Below are positions 25,246-34,820 of a DNA stretch of 64,000 bases, in pieces. The notes beneath the pieces are model-generated. The model saw only the letters and a program-made list of their open reading frames with translations, was not told the origin of the DNA and made no database searches. Position 1 is the first letter of the stretch; every line of letters begins with the position of its first letter. Source of the DNA: Archangium sp. GTDB taxonomy: Bacteria > Myxococcota > Myxococcia > Myxococcales > Myxococcaceae. The position numbers and the translations under genes are program-made. The stretch is from the NCBI GenBank assembly GCA_030695565.1, contig JAUYRZ010000035.1, positions 1-64,000 of the forward strand. Direction: 5' to 3'.

Positions 25246-26834
25246 GCGATCAACTTTCCGGGGTTCATCAGCCCCGACGGGTCGAACCCTCGCAACATGT
25301 CAGCCAACGTCGACATGCCCAGCGCGCCCTTCTCGGCGGCCAGGTACGGCGCGTGATCGACGCCCACCCCGTGCTGATGGCTGATGGTGCCATGCCCCGC
25401 GACGATCGCTTCACTGGCGAGGTGTTTGAGATGCCGCCAGCGCTCCATCGTCTCTTCCGGCGTCGGCGCCAGGCGGAACAGATAGGTGGTGTAGATGCTC
25501 GAGCCGTCTCCGTAGAGATGCGAGAGGTGCGTGTAGACGTGCGTCTTCTCGTTCCACTTCTCGAGGCCCGTGCGCAGCGCGGCTTCCACGTCCTGCAGCA
25601 GCCTGGGCACCGCGGACCACGGAGCGGCCGTCTCCAACGTGTCGACCGCGTAGCCGAGCTCCCACAAGGAGTTGCGCAGGTACGGCGCGCGAAAGCGGTT
25701 CTTCGTCCACTGCGCTCCGAAGGTGCGGCCCGCAGAAATGCCGGCGTGTTTGCGCGTCAACGCGAGCGCTTCCGCCAGCGCGAAGCTCACCGTCGCAGCG
25801 GTGCCGGTCGAGCCGATCAACAGCAGCGCCTTGCCTTCACCCGCCCCGCGAAACTTCATCCACGCTTCCAACGCGCCGAGCAGCCGCTCGTGACCTGCGA
25901 GCATCAACATGGTGCGCGCTTCTTCGGGCGCGGAGAGCCGCAACATCGACAGCGGCAACTTCGCCTGCGCGATGGTGCGTGAGGCCGCGAGCCCTTCTTC
26001 CCACCCGGGGAAAAACACACCCACGAACTCTTCGCGCTCCGGCAACAAAGAGACGCGCACGGTCGCTTCGGTGATCACCCCCAGGCGGCCTTCAGAGCCG
26101 AGCACGAACTCCTTCAGGTCGGGGCCCGCGGCCGAAGCCGGGAACACGGGCAGCTCGAGCGCGCCTCGAGGCGTCTCCACGTGACCGCCGGCGAACAACT
26201 TCTCGATGCGCCCGTAGTGCGCTGACTGCTGACCGCTCGAGCGCGTGGCGATCCACCCGCCGAGGGTGGACTGCTCGAAGCTCTGGGGAAAGTGACCGAG
26301 CGTGAGCCCGTGCGCGCGCAACCGCGCCTCGAGATCCGGCCCGGAGACACCGGCACCGAACGTGGCCAGCCGGCTCACCGAGTCGAGCTTGAGCAGCCCC
26401 GACATGCGGCGCAGGTCCATCGTCACCGTGGGCCCGCCGCTCGTTTCGGGGTTGATGTGGCCCGCCACGCTGGTGCCACCACCGTACGGAATGAGCCGCG
26501 TGTGGGTGCGCTTGGCCCACTCGAGCAACGAGCGCACGTCGTCGGTGCTCTCCGGGTAGGCCACCGCGTCGGGGAACGTGCCCAGCGTTCCTGACCGCAG
26601 CGCGACCCAGTCACCGAAGCTCTGCCCGCGCGCGTGACGAAGCCGATCATCGGGATCGAACGAGAGGAACGACGCCGAATCGACCCGGCTCTTCGGCACC
26701 GTCGAGAGCACGTCACTCAAGCTCGCGCTCTTCGTGGCGACCGCCGGCCCGACCCACTCGCTCAACGCAGCGCGGCTCTTCGCGGGCACCTCGTAGGTGT
26801 GGCTCTCATCACCCCAACCATTCCATCGCTTCAT
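25242..26834 (-). CDS. agpS: Alkyldihydroxyacetonephosphate synthase-like FAD-binding protein
   Basis: 530 residues from ATG 26834, preceded by a strong AGGAGG. The N-terminus MKRWNGWGDES is typical of AGPS-like proteins. The vanillyl-alcohol-oxidase-type FAD domain has LIPYGGGTSVAGHINP and LGHFPQSFEQSTLGGWIATR; near the C-terminus GTISHQHGVGVDHAPYL contains the catalytic-loop histidines. In the classical pathway the enzyme replaces the acyl chain of acyl-DHAP with a fatty alcohol, making the ether bond. Myxobacteria are known to make ether lipids, so this role is plausible. It is coupled to glpD downstream and to a GntR regulator upstream. Confidence 0.88.
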   Translation of the reverse strand: MKRWNGWGDESHTYEVPAKSRAALSEWVGPAVATKSASLSDVLSTVPKSRVDSASFLSFDPDDRLRHARGQSFGDWVALRSGTLGTFPDAVAYPESTDDVRSLLEWAKRTHTRLIPYGGGTSVAGHINPETSGGPTVTMDLRRMSGLLKLDSVSRLATFGAGVSGPDLEARLRAHGLTLGHFPQSFEQSTLGGWIATRSSGQQSAHYGRIEKLFAGGHVETPRGALELPVFPASAAGPDLKEFVLGSEGRLGVITEATVRVSLLPEREEFVGVFFPGWEEGLAASRTIAQAKLPLSMLRLSAPEEARTMLMLAGHERLLGALEAWMKFRGAGEGKALLLIGSTGTAATVSFALAEALALTRKHAGISAGRTFGAQWTKNRFRAPYLRNSLWELGYAVDTLETAAPWSAVPRLLQDVEAALRTGLEKWNEKTHVYTHLSHLYGDGSSIYTTYLFRLAPTPEETMERWRHLKHLASEAIVAGHGTISHQHGVGVDHAPYLAAEKGALGMSTLADMLRGFDPSGLMNPGKLIA

Positions 26835-27562
26835 CGTGAAGCCTCCTGACGGGTCTTGCGCTCCACCTTGATCCACTGCTCCAGGCTGTGCTGCATGGCG
26901 TCGCGGGTGATCTACTCGGCCTTGTCGACCTGGCCTTTGCGTGCCGCGAGTTGGAGCGCGTCGTAGAACTCAGTCGAAGCGCGCCGGGCGGCCGCCTCTT
27001 CGAAATAGAACACCGCCATCACCCGGTAGAGATCGCCGAACCCATTCAAGATGAGGGTGAACACCGGATTCTGGGAGGCGGTGGTGAGCGCGAGGTGCAA
27101 CGCCCAGTCGAAGTCAGCGAAAGCCTCCCCGTTCTGCTCGGGGCGGTTCTCTGCGCTGAGAAACGCGGCGATGACGGCAGCGTCCGCGTCGACCGCCGCG
27201 CGGGCGTAGGCCGGCGCCATCGCCAGCCGCACCTCGAGCAGGTTGGTGACGAACCGATCCGGCAGGGGCCCGCCGTTGCGCACCACCGCGGCGAGCACGT
27301 TGAGCCCGCCTTCGCGCCAGATGTCACGCACCCGGGTCGACTTGCCGTGCTGCACGTCGATCCACCCGTCGCGTTCGAGCCGCTGCAACGCTTCACGCAA
27401 GGTCGGCCGGGTCACCCCGAGCTGCAGCGCGAGCTCACGTTCTGAGGGCAGCGTGGTGTTCGGCGGGAAGTGACGTGAGAGGATGAGGCTGACCAGCTCG
27501 CCCTCGGCGTGGGCCGCGGGCCGGCGCTGGGGGGGCAGAGAAGTGATGACGCCTGGAGGCAT
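26831..27562 (-). pseudogene. GntR/FadR-family regulator interrupted by an in-frame amber stop
   Basis: Residues 1-216 (27562-26915) are a FadR-type regulator: winged helix LPSERELALQLGVTRPTLRE, then ALQRLERDGWIDVQHGKST, and an all-helical ligand domain. TAG at 26912-26914 ends it early. Beyond the TAG the frame stays open for 26 codons (ITRDAMQHSLEQWIKVERKT, then RQEASR), which looks like the usual last FadR helix, and ends at TGA 26831-26833, overlapping the agpS ATG by exactly the 4 bases seen elsewhere in this operon. Full length would be 243 residues. Either the truncated protein still works, the codon is read through, or the base is an error. GGTCTGACC at 27585-27593 may be its operator. 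Confidence 0.85.
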
Positions 27563-27584
27563 GGGCGATCTCTAACAGGTAAGA

Positions 27585-27593
27585 GGTCTGACC
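27585..27593. promoter_or_regulatory. Possible GntR/FadR operator
   Basis: GGTCTGACC is a GGTC-N-GACC palindrome 22 bases upstream of the regulator start; FadR-subfamily regulators often bind GGTxxGACC-like half-sites. Short motif, weak on its own. Confidence 0.3.
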
Positions 27594-27629
27594 AGCAGCC
27601 TCCAGGTCAGCGCCTCACCCGCGCCCCGC

Positions 27630-29045
27630 TCAGCGCTTCCAGCCGCCCCCGAGCGCCTTGTACAAAGTGACCGCAGCGACCTGCTGACGTCGCCAGGTCT
27701 CGACCAACTCGAGCTCGCCCCGCATCGCGTTCTGCTGGGCGATCAACACCTCGAGTGAGCTCACCTTGCCCGCCCGGTAGAGCGAGTCGGCGGTGCTCAC
27801 CATCTCCGTCACAGCCGCCTGTTGTTCCTTCTTGAGCTCCAGCGCGCGCCCGGTGCTCTGGTGATTGGCCAACGAGTTCACCACCTCGACGTACGCCTCG
27901 AGCACCGTGCGTTGGTAGCCGTACATCGCCTCGCGCTGGAACGCCTTGGCGCCATCCAGCTGCGCCTCGATGGCGGAGCGATTGAGCAACGGAGCGACCA
28001 GGCCTCCGAGCAGGTTGTAGATCAACGATTCAGGCAGCCGCACCAGGTACGCCGGGTCGAAGGACTGCACCCCCACGCCGATGCTCAGGTTGATGCTGGG
28101 GAAGAACGCCGCCTGCGCCGACTTCACGTCGAACTTCGTCGCGGCGAGCCGCTGCTCGGCCTCGCGCACGTCGGGCCGGTTGCGCAGCAGCTCCGCGGGC
28201 ACACCGGCACCCGAACGCCCCGCCGCTTCGAACTGCTCCAGCTTCGGCCGCGTGATGGGCTGAGGGAACCGCCCGAGCAACACGTTGAGCCGGTTCTCCG
28301 CGGCGAGCACCTGCTGCGCGACCTCGATCTCCAACGCGCGGGTCTGCAGCCACTGCGCCTCGAACTGTTTGACCGACAGCTCACTGGCCCGACCGACGCT
28401 GCGTTGCGTCCGCACCACCTCCAGCGCCTCGTGCTGTTGCACCACGCTGCGCGCCAGCACCTCGCGGGTGCGATCGAGCGCCTGCAGCTCGAACCACGCC
28501 GTCGCCACCTCGGCCACCAGCGAGGTCGCTACGAAGTGCACGCCCTCGAGGCTGGCCAGCCACTGGGCCGATGCCGCGTTCTTCTGGTTCCGCAACTTCC
28601 CCCACACGTCGGCTTCCCAGTTGGTCTGCAGGCTCAACGCGAAGTCACCGAGGTTCACCGGCACGCGCTGATTGGGGAGGATGTCCGTCGTCGCGTTGCC
28701 CGCACCGTCCATCGTGTAGAGCCCGTACTTGCGCACGCCCGCACCGATGCCGAGGTCGAGGCGGGGAAAGAGGGCGCCCGTCGAGCGGGTGACACCGGCG
28801 CGCGCCACCTCGACGCGCTCGACGGCCATCGCCAGCGACTGGTTGTGCTCCAGCGCCTGGTTCACCAACGCCTCGAGCTGAGGATCCTGAAACCACTCGT
28901 TCCATTCGAGCCGAACACCCGCGCCGGCCTGAGCTTCCAGCCCTGCGAAGACGTCGGGCAACTTCTCCTGCTCGCGAATGACCACCGGGTCGAACGCCGA
29001 ACACCCGAGCGCAAAGACCATGAGGCTCGGCACCCACCTCTTCAT
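27630..29045 (-). CDS. RND efflux outer-membrane factor (OprM/NodT type lipoprotein)
   Basis: 471 residues. The N-terminus MKRWVPSLMVFALGCSAF has lipobox ALGC. Two TolC-like repeats carry the family patterns (NQSLAMAVERVEVARAGVTR, then LRNRPDVREAEQRLAATKFD with the NRPDV motif). It forms the outer-membrane tunnel of a tripartite efflux pump. Third gene of the operon; its ATG overlaps the RND permease stop by 4 bases. Confidence 0.94.
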   Translation of the reverse strand: MKRWVPSLMVFALGCSAFDPVVIREQEKLPDVFAGLEAQAGAGVRLEWNEWFQDPQLEALVNQALEHNQSLAMAVERVEVARAGVTRSTGALFPRLDLGIGAGVRKYGLYTMDGAGNATTDILPNQRVPVNLGDFALSLQTNWEADVWGKLRNQKNAASAQWLASLEGVHFVATSLVAEVATAWFELQALDRTREVLARSVVQQHEALEVVRTQRSVGRASELSVKQFEAQWLQTRALEIEVAQQVLAAENRLNVLLGRFPQPITRPKLEQFEAAGRSGAGVPAELLRNRPDVREAEQRLAATKFDVKSAQAAFFPSINLSIGVGVQSFDPAYLVRLPESLIYNLLGGLVAPLLNRSAIEAQLDGAKAFQREAMYGYQRTVLEAYVEVVNSLANHQSTGRALELKKEQQAAVTEMVSTADSLYRAGKVSSLEVLIAQQNAMRGELELVETWRRQQVAAVTLYKALGGGWKR

Positions 29046-32000
29046 GACGCCACCTCAGGAACGGCCACGGGCGCGCTGCTCGCCTGCCGCCACCCCGCGC
29101 GCACCAGCACGTAGAGCCCGGGCACCAGCAACGCACCGAAGAGCGTGCCCACCAACATGCCGCCCACCGCCGCGGTGCCGATGGTGCGATTGCCCACGGC
29201 GCCTGCGCCCGTGGCGATCGCCAGCGGCACCAGGCCCGCCACGAACGCGAACGAGGTCATCAGGATCGGCCGCAAGCGCAGCCGCGTGGCCGTCACCACC
29301 GCGTCGAACGCCGTCGCGCCTTCTTTCCGTTTGAGCTCGGCGAACTCCACCACGAGGATGGCGTTCTTCCCCAACAGGCCGATGAGCATGATCAACGCGA
29401 CGTGCGCGTAGATGTTGTTCTCCAGACCCGTCACCTTGAGCAAGCCCAACGCGCCGAACACGCCCGGGGGCAGCGAGCCCACCACCACCAGCGGGAGCAC
29501 GAAGCTCTCGTACTGCGCCGAGAGCACCAGGAAGACGAACACGAGGCAGATGAGGAAGACCCAGAACCCCTCGTTACCCGCCTTGAGCTGATCGCGTGAG
29601 ATGCCGGCCCAGTCGATGTCGAAACCACGCGGCAGGTTCGTCTTCGCGACCTCCTGCACCGCGGCCAGTACTTCGCCGGTGCTGAAGCCCGCACGCCCGT
29701 CGCCGGTCACCTCGGCCGAGGGGTACATGTTGTAGCGGGTGGTCTTGTCGACGCCGTGGGTCTTGCTCAGCGTGACGAAGGCCGAGAGCGGCACCAGCTC
29801 ACCGCGGTCGTTCTTCACCTGAATGCGCAGCACGTCTTCAGGCCGCGCGCGGTATTCGGGCGGCGCCTGCACCATCACTTTGTACATCTGCCCGAAGCGG
29901 ATGAAGTTGGTGACGTACTCGCTGCCCAACATCGTCTGCAGCGCGTTCATCGAGCCGTCGACGGTGACGCCCTTGTGCGCTGCTTTGTCGAGGTCGACCT
30001 CCAGCAGGTACTGCGGGTAGTCGGCCTGAAAGATGGTGAAGGCGGCGGCGATCTCCGGGCGCGCGCGCAAGGCGGTGAGGAAGTCCTGCACCACGCGATC
30101 CATCTCGGTGAAGTCGCCACGCCCCGACTTGTCGAGAATGCGCAGCTCGAAACCACCCGCGTTGCCGTAGCCAGGCACCGGCGGCGGCGCGAAGTACTCG
30201 ATCTGCGCGTCGCTCAACCCCTTCGAGCGCACCTTGAACTCCTCCATCAGCTCGTTCACCGAGCGGGTGCGCTGATCCCACGGCTTCAGGTTCACCAGCA
30301 CGGTGCCGTACGAAGGGCCGGTGCCATCGGTGAGAATGTTCGAACCCGCCAGGGTGGCGATGCTCTCCACCCCATCGATGTGCAGGCCGATGGCGCCCAG
30401 CTCGTCGACCACGGCCTTGGTGCGCTCCAGCGTCGCACCCGGAGGCGTGGTGATGGCCGCGTAGAACGTGCCCTGGTCCTCCACGGGAATGAAACCCGAG
30501 GGCAACGTCGCACCCACGAGGCCGGTGCCCAGCACGAAGCCGAGCAACGCGGCGGCCGTCACTACCCGCCTCGCGGCCGTGCCCGTCACCATGGCGACGG
30601 TGCGCCCCTCGAACCGGCCGAACTGTCTTTCGAACCACGCCAGCGGACCACGCGTCGACTTGTGGGTGTGCTCGAGCAAGAGCACGCACAACGCCGGCGT
30701 GAGCGTGAGCGCGATGACGCCCGAGAGCACGATGGACACCGCCATGGTCACCGAGAACTGCCGGTAGAACACGCCTGCCGGACCGCTGATGAAGGCCACG
30801 GGCACGAACACCGCCGACATCACCAGCGTGATGGCGATGATGGCGCCGGCGATCTCGCCCATCGCCCCTTCGGTCGCGTCGCGCACGCTCATGGTGGGAT
30901 CGCTCTCCAGCCGCGCGTGCACCGCCTCGACCACCACGATGGCGTTGTCGACCACGATGCCGATGGCCAGCACCAGCGCGAAGAGGGTGATCAGGTTCAG
31001 GGAAAAACCCAACGGCAAGATGATCGCGAACGTGCCGATCAACGAGACCGGCACCGCGATGAGGGGAATGAGCGTCGAGCGCCAGTCTCGCAGGAACAAG
31101 AACACCACCAGGCCCACCAGCAAGAAGGCCTCGATGAACGTCTTCACCACCTCGCGCACCGACGCGTCGAGGAAGCGGCTGACGTCGAAGCTCAGCTCGT
31201 AGTCCATGCCCGGCAGGAACACCTCGCGCTTCATCTGCGCGAGCCGCGCCTTCACCTGCTTGATCACCTCGCGCGCGTTGGAGTGCGGCAGTTGTTTGAT
31301 CACCAGCGCCGCCGAAGGGCGCCCGTTGTAGCGGGACTCCACGTCGAAGAAGGCGGTGCCGAACTCGACCTCGGCCACGTCTTCGATGCGAACGATCTCC
31401 CCGTCGACGTTGGCGCGAATGGGAATGCGCGCGTACTGCTCGGGGGTGATGAACTTGCCGGTGTACTTCACCGCGTACTCGAGCGGCGAGCGCCCCCGGT
31501 CGCTGTTCTCCCCGATCTTCCCCGGCGCCGCTTCGACGTTGGCCATCTTGAGCGCCTGCACCACGTCGTCGGGTGAGAGACCTGCGGCGATGAGCTTGTC
31601 GGGCTTGAGCCACACGCGCACCGCGTACTCACGCGCCCCCAGAATGTCGGCGAACCCCACGCCGGGGATGCGGCGCAGCTCGGCCAGCACGTTGATGTCG
31701 ACGAAGTTGTAGAGGAACTTTTCGTCGAGCCCCGGGTCGCTGCTGAAGACGTTCAGGTACATCAGCATCGCCTTCTCCTCCTTCGCGATGCGCACGCCCG
31801 TCTTCACCACCTCGGGGGGAAGTTCATCCATCACCTGGTTGACGCGGTTCTGAACGTTGATGGCCGCGACGTCGGGGTCGGTGCCGATCTCGAAGTACAC
31901 CTCGACGAGGCCCACGCCGTCGTTGCCGGTGTTGCTGCTCATGTACTTCATGCCCGGTACGCCGTTGACCGCGCGCTCGATGGGCAACACCGCGGCCTTG

Positions 32001-32176
32001 GTCACCACCTCGGCGTTGGCGCCGGTGTACTCGAAGGTGACGTTCACCTCGGGCGGCGCGATGTCGGGGAACAACGTGATGGGCATGGCGCGCAACGCGA
32101 GCAGCCCCAGCAGGCTGAGCACGATGGACACCACCAGCGCGAAGACCGGGCGGCGGGTGAAGAAGGTCGTCAGCAT
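29042..32176 (-). CDS. RND efflux permease, HAE1 (AcrB/MexB) family
   Basis: 1044 residues, the usual length. MLTTFFTRRPVFALVVSIVL starts the first membrane helix; proton-relay residues are in the TM4 segment LFALVLAIGIVVDNAIVVVE, with the paired Asp (VVDNAIVVVE). Conserved GPSYGTVLVNLKPWDQRTRS and LGKNAILVVEFAELKRKEG near the C-terminus are typical HAE1 features. It is the inner-membrane proton antiporter that captures hydrophobic drugs or lipids. Starts 7 bases after the adaptor gene. Confidence 0.97.
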   Translation of the reverse strand: MLTTFFTRRPVFALVVSIVLSLLGLLALRAMPITLFPDIAPPEVNVTFEYTGANAEVVTKAAVLPIERAVNGVPGMKYMSSNTGNDGVGLVEVYFEIGTDPDVAAINVQNRVNQVMDELPPEVVKTGVRIAKEEKAMLMYLNVFSSDPGLDEKFLYNFVDINVLAELRRIPGVGFADILGAREYAVRVWLKPDKLIAAGLSPDDVVQALKMANVEAAPGKIGENSDRGRSPLEYAVKYTGKFITPEQYARIPIRANVDGEIVRIEDVAEVEFGTAFFDVESRYNGRPSAALVIKQLPHSNAREVIKQVKARLAQMKREVFLPGMDYELSFDVSRFLDASVREVVKTFIEAFLLVGLVVFLFLRDWRSTLIPLIAVPVSLIGTFAIILPLGFSLNLITLFALVLAIGIVVDNAIVVVEAVHARLESDPTMSVRDATEGAMGEIAGAIIAITLVMSAVFVPVAFISGPAGVFYRQFSVTMAVSIVLSGVIALTLTPALCVLLLEHTHKSTRGPLAWFERQFGRFEGRTVAMVTGTAARRVVTAAALLGFVLGTGLVGATLPSGFIPVEDQGTFYAAITTPPGATLERTKAVVDELGAIGLHIDGVESIATLAGSNILTDGTGPSYGTVLVNLKPWDQRTRSVNELMEEFKVRSKGLSDAQIEYFAPPPVPGYGNAGGFELRILDKSGRGDFTEMDRVVQDFLTALRARPEIAAAFTIFQADYPQYLLEVDLDKAAHKGVTVDGSMNALQTMLGSEYVTNFIRFGQMYKVMVQAPPEYRARPEDVLRIQVKNDRGELVPLSAFVTLSKTHGVDKTTRYNMYPSAEVTGDGRAGFSTGEVLAAVQEVAKTNLPRGFDIDWAGISRDQLKAGNEGFWVFLICLVFVFLVLSAQYESFVLPLVVVGSLPPGVFGALGLLKVTGLENNIYAHVALIMLIGLLGKNAILVVEFAELKRKEGATAFDAVVTATRLRLRPILMTSFAFVAGLVPLAIATGAGAVGNRTIGTAAVGGMLVGTLFGALLVPGLYVLVRAGWRQASSAPVAVPEVAS

Positions 32177-32183
32177 GGCGCGC

Positions 32184-33272
32184 TCACAGGGCCGAGGTCG
32201 GGGGAACCTGCGCGCGAACGGTGACGCGATCTCCGTCCTTCACCTTGTGCACGCCTTCCAGCAGCACCCGGTCGCTCTCCTGCAGCCCTGAGTCGACCAC
32301 GAAGGTCTCGTGCAGCCGCTCGCGCGTGGTGATGCGCCGCGAGCGCACCCGATCTTCCTGGTCGAGGGTGAAGACGTAGAGCAGCTCCTGGATCTCGAAG
32401 GTCGCGGCCTGCGGCACCACCAGGGTGCGGCCCAGCTCGGTGCGCACCACCACCTTGCCGGTCGCGCCGTGTTTCAAGAGGCCCTTCGGGTTCGGAAACC
32501 GTGCGCGGAAGGCGATGTTCCCCGTCTTCTCGTCGAACTCGGTCTCCACCGCGTCGATGACGCCCGGCTCGGGGTAGACGGCGCCGTTGGCGAGCTTGAA
32601 CGTGCAGGTGCGCGGGTGTTCACCGCCGCCCGAGGTGGCCTTGAGGTACTCCTGTTCGGAGAGCTGGAAGTAGATGAACACCTCGTGGGTGTCGGTGAGC
32701 GTGGTGAGCAGCTCGTCTTCGTCGACCAGCGCTCCCAGCTTGCGGGGAATGCGGTTGACCACCCCATCGAAGGGCGCCTTCACCTGCGCGTGGGAGAGGT
32801 GAATGGCGGCCTGACCTTCGTGCGCCTCGGCCTCGGTCAGCTTCGCGTGGAGCTGCGCCACCTTCGCGTTCGCCAGCTGCACCTCGGCCTGAGAGACGAT
32901 CTTTCCCTCGGCCAACACCCTGGTGTTCGCCTGCTCCACCTTCGCGGCCTGAAGCTCGGCGTCCGCGCTCTCCACCCCGGCTTTCGCCTTCTTCAACTCC
33001 TGCGCAAGTTCACGGGCGCTGATGGTGAAGAGCAGCTGGCCCTGCTTGACCGCCTGCCCTTCGTCGACGCCGACCTGTTCGATGAAGCCCTTGAGCCGCG
33101 AACGAAACTCGACGTACCGCACCGCCTCGACCCGGCCGACGTACTCCTTGTCGAGCCAGGTGCTCGTCACCTGCGGTTGTCCCACCGGAAACTCGGGCGC
33201 AGCCTCCACCACGGCTTGTTCGTGACACCCGGCCAGCGCCACGCACACCACCCACAGATTTCGGAACTTCAT
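32184..33272 (-). CDS. RND efflux periplasmic adaptor, lipoprotein
   Basis: 362 residues from ATG 33272. MKFRNLWVVCVALAGCHEQ has lipobox LAGC. The order is beta-barrel/lipoyl half (YVGRVEAVRYVEFRSRLKGF), alpha-hairpin (~85-150, ELKKAKAGVESADAELQAAK), lipoyl half (APFDGVVNRIPRKLGALVDE), and a membrane-proximal domain ending VKDGDRVTVRAQVP. It bridges the permease and the outer-membrane factor. First gene of the adaptor-permease-channel operon, divergent from the kinase/regulator pair. Confidence 0.94.
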   Translation of the reverse strand: MKFRNLWVVCVALAGCHEQAVVEAAPEFPVGQPQVTSTWLDKEYVGRVEAVRYVEFRSRLKGFIEQVGVDEGQAVKQGQLLFTISARELAQELKKAKAGVESADAELQAAKVEQANTRVLAEGKIVSQAEVQLANAKVAQLHAKLTEAEAHEGQAAIHLSHAQVKAPFDGVVNRIPRKLGALVDEDELLTTLTDTHEVFIYFQLSEQEYLKATSGGGEHPRTCTFKLANGAVYPEPGVIDAVETEFDEKTGNIAFRARFPNPKGLLKHGATGKVVVRTELGRTLVVPQAATFEIQELLYVFTLDQEDRVRSRRITTRERLHETFVVDSGLQESDRVLLEGVHKVKDGDRVTVRAQVPPTSAL

Positions 33273-33383
33273 GGCGCGCGCCTTGAGCAAGACGTGGTCC
33301 GGACTACGAGCGGAGCAATTTCAAAGCCTTGAATCCGTGTTAACAGGCGCGCGACGTCTCAATTGACGACCTGAGGTGACAAT

Positions 33384-34820
33384 TTGCGACTCGCGACCCG
33401 AATGACCATCGCCATTGGAGGAGCGGCCATTCTGCTCTTTGGCACCGAAGGCCTGGTGGATTTGAGGGACGAGGAGCAGGGCCTCAAGGTGGTGGCTTCG
33501 CGCGAGACGCAGCTGCTCGCGCGCAGTCTGCAGCGGGCCTTTCGTGATGCGCTGCGAGACCAGCAAATCGAACACGTCGCCGCGACCCTGGCAGCCCTGG
33601 CCGCGGTGGAGCCGACCGTGGCCATCTTCGTGTACGACGAAGAGCGCAAGGTGGTGGCCACCTCGAAAGGCGCGCAGCCGAGCCGGGCCACGGAGCGCCT
33701 GGCTGAACGCGGCAGCACCAGCCCGACGGCCATCGTGGAGTTCGACCCGGAAGAAGCGCCCACCCGGTTGCGCCTGGCGATTCGGCTGCGAGAAGAGACC
33801 GTCGGGCACTCGTCGGCCATCGTGCTCGAGCGCCCGCTCAACGAGCTGCACCGCGATCTGGCCGCCTCGCGCCGCTACATCGTGACCACCACCGCCATCT
33901 TCGTGCTCGCCGTCGCGGGCCTGACCTGGTTCCTCACTCAACGCTCCGTGGGGCGCCCGCTCGAGGCCCTGGTGGCCCAGATGCACAAGCTCTCGGGTGC
34001 TTCCTCTTCGCCGCCGCCGGGGAACCTCGATGAAGTGGCCGAGACGCGCGCGGAGTTCGATCGCCTGGTGGTCGCCTTGAGCGCGGCGCGCACCCGCATG
34101 GCGGAAGAAATCGAAGCACGGCGAGGTTTGGAGCGAGGTTTGGAGCGCGCCGACAAGCTCATCACCCTGGGTCAGCTCTCGGCGGTGATGGCGCACGAGA
34201 TTGGTTCACCCCTGCAGATCCTCGAGGGGCGCGCCCGCTCGTTGCACAAGAGCGCGGCCGACCCCGATGCCACCCGCCGCGTCGCCGACATGCTGGTGGA
34301 GCAGACCGAACGCATCACCCGCATCGTCGGGCAGATGTTGTCCATCACGAGGCGACGCGCTCCGGTGCGCACGCCACTCGACGCCGAGGCCGTGGTGAAG
34401 CGGGTGCTCTCGCTGCTCGAGTTGGAGGCTGAACGCCGCGGCGTGCGGCTGGTGCTGGAGTCGAGCGGCGCGGGCACGGTGAGCGCCGACTCGGATCAAC
34501 TTCAGCAGGTGGTGCTCACCCTGGTGCGCAACGCCCTCGAGGCGTCGCCCCGCGACACGAAGGTGACGGTCACCCTGACGGGCACCCCGCAGCAGCTCAA
34601 GCTCACGGTGGCCGACCAGGGGCCCGGCGTGCCGACCGAAGCGCGCGACCAGCTCTTCGAACCGTTCTTCACCACCAAACCCGACGGCAGCGGCCTGGGG
34701 CTGTCGGTGGTGCGCTCACTGGTGCGCGAACATCAGGGTGAGGTGGCCCTCGTCGAGGTGCCCAGCGGGTGCACCATCGCGGTCACCCTGCCCCGCGCGG
34801 CGGAAGCAGGTGCCGCATGA
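33384..34820 (+). CDS. Membrane sensor histidine kinase
   Basis: 478 residues from TTG 33384, five bases after GAGGTG; ATG 33402 is the alternative. Membrane helix 1 (~7-22), a ~140-residue periplasmic sensor, helix 2 (YIVTTTAIFVLAVAGLTWFL), HAMP region, then dimerisation helix with phospho-accepting His in LSAVMAHEIGSPLQILEGRA (H box HEIGSP). ATPase boxes: N (VLTLVRNALEAS), G1 (VADQGPGVP), F (LFEPFFTTKP), G2 (GSGLGLSVVR). It probably senses an envelope or drug signal and phosphorylates the regulator encoded next (ATGA overlap); the divergent RND operon is the obvious target. Confidence 0.94.
   Translation: MRLATRMTIAIGGAAILLFGTEGLVDLRDEEQGLKVVASRETQLLARSLQRAFRDALRDQQIEHVAATLAALAAVEPTVAIFVYDEERKVVATSKGAQPSRATERLAERGSTSPTAIVEFDPEEAPTRLRLAIRLREETVGHSSAIVLERPLNELHRDLAASRRYIVTTTAIFVLAVAGLTWFLTQRSVGRPLEALVAQMHKLSGASSSPPPGNLDEVAETRAEFDRLVVALSAARTRMAEEIEARRGLERGLERADKLITLGQLSAVMAHEIGSPLQILEGRARSLHKSAADPDATRRVADMLVEQTERITRIVGQMLSITRRRAPVRTPLDAEAVVKRVLSLLELEAERRGVRLVLESSGAGTVSADSDQLQQVVLTLVRNALEASPRDTKVTVTLTGTPQQLKLTVADQGPGVPTEARDQLFEPFFTTKPDGSGLGLSVVRSLVREHQGEVALVEVPSGCTIAVTLPRAAEAGAA

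Noticed and set aside
29756..31613. Two ~600-codon open frames antisense or out of frame to the RND permease
   Set aside because: They are His/Arg/Gly-rich translations expected from GC-rich third positions of the permease, with no ribosome site and no domain pattern. The permease frame carries complete HAE1 signatures.
33289..33302. Sigma-54-like GG-N10-GC in front of the RND adaptor gene
   Set aside because: Spacing fits, but the start would fall about 5 bases from the ATG, leaving no room for the ribosome site, and the -24 half is poor.
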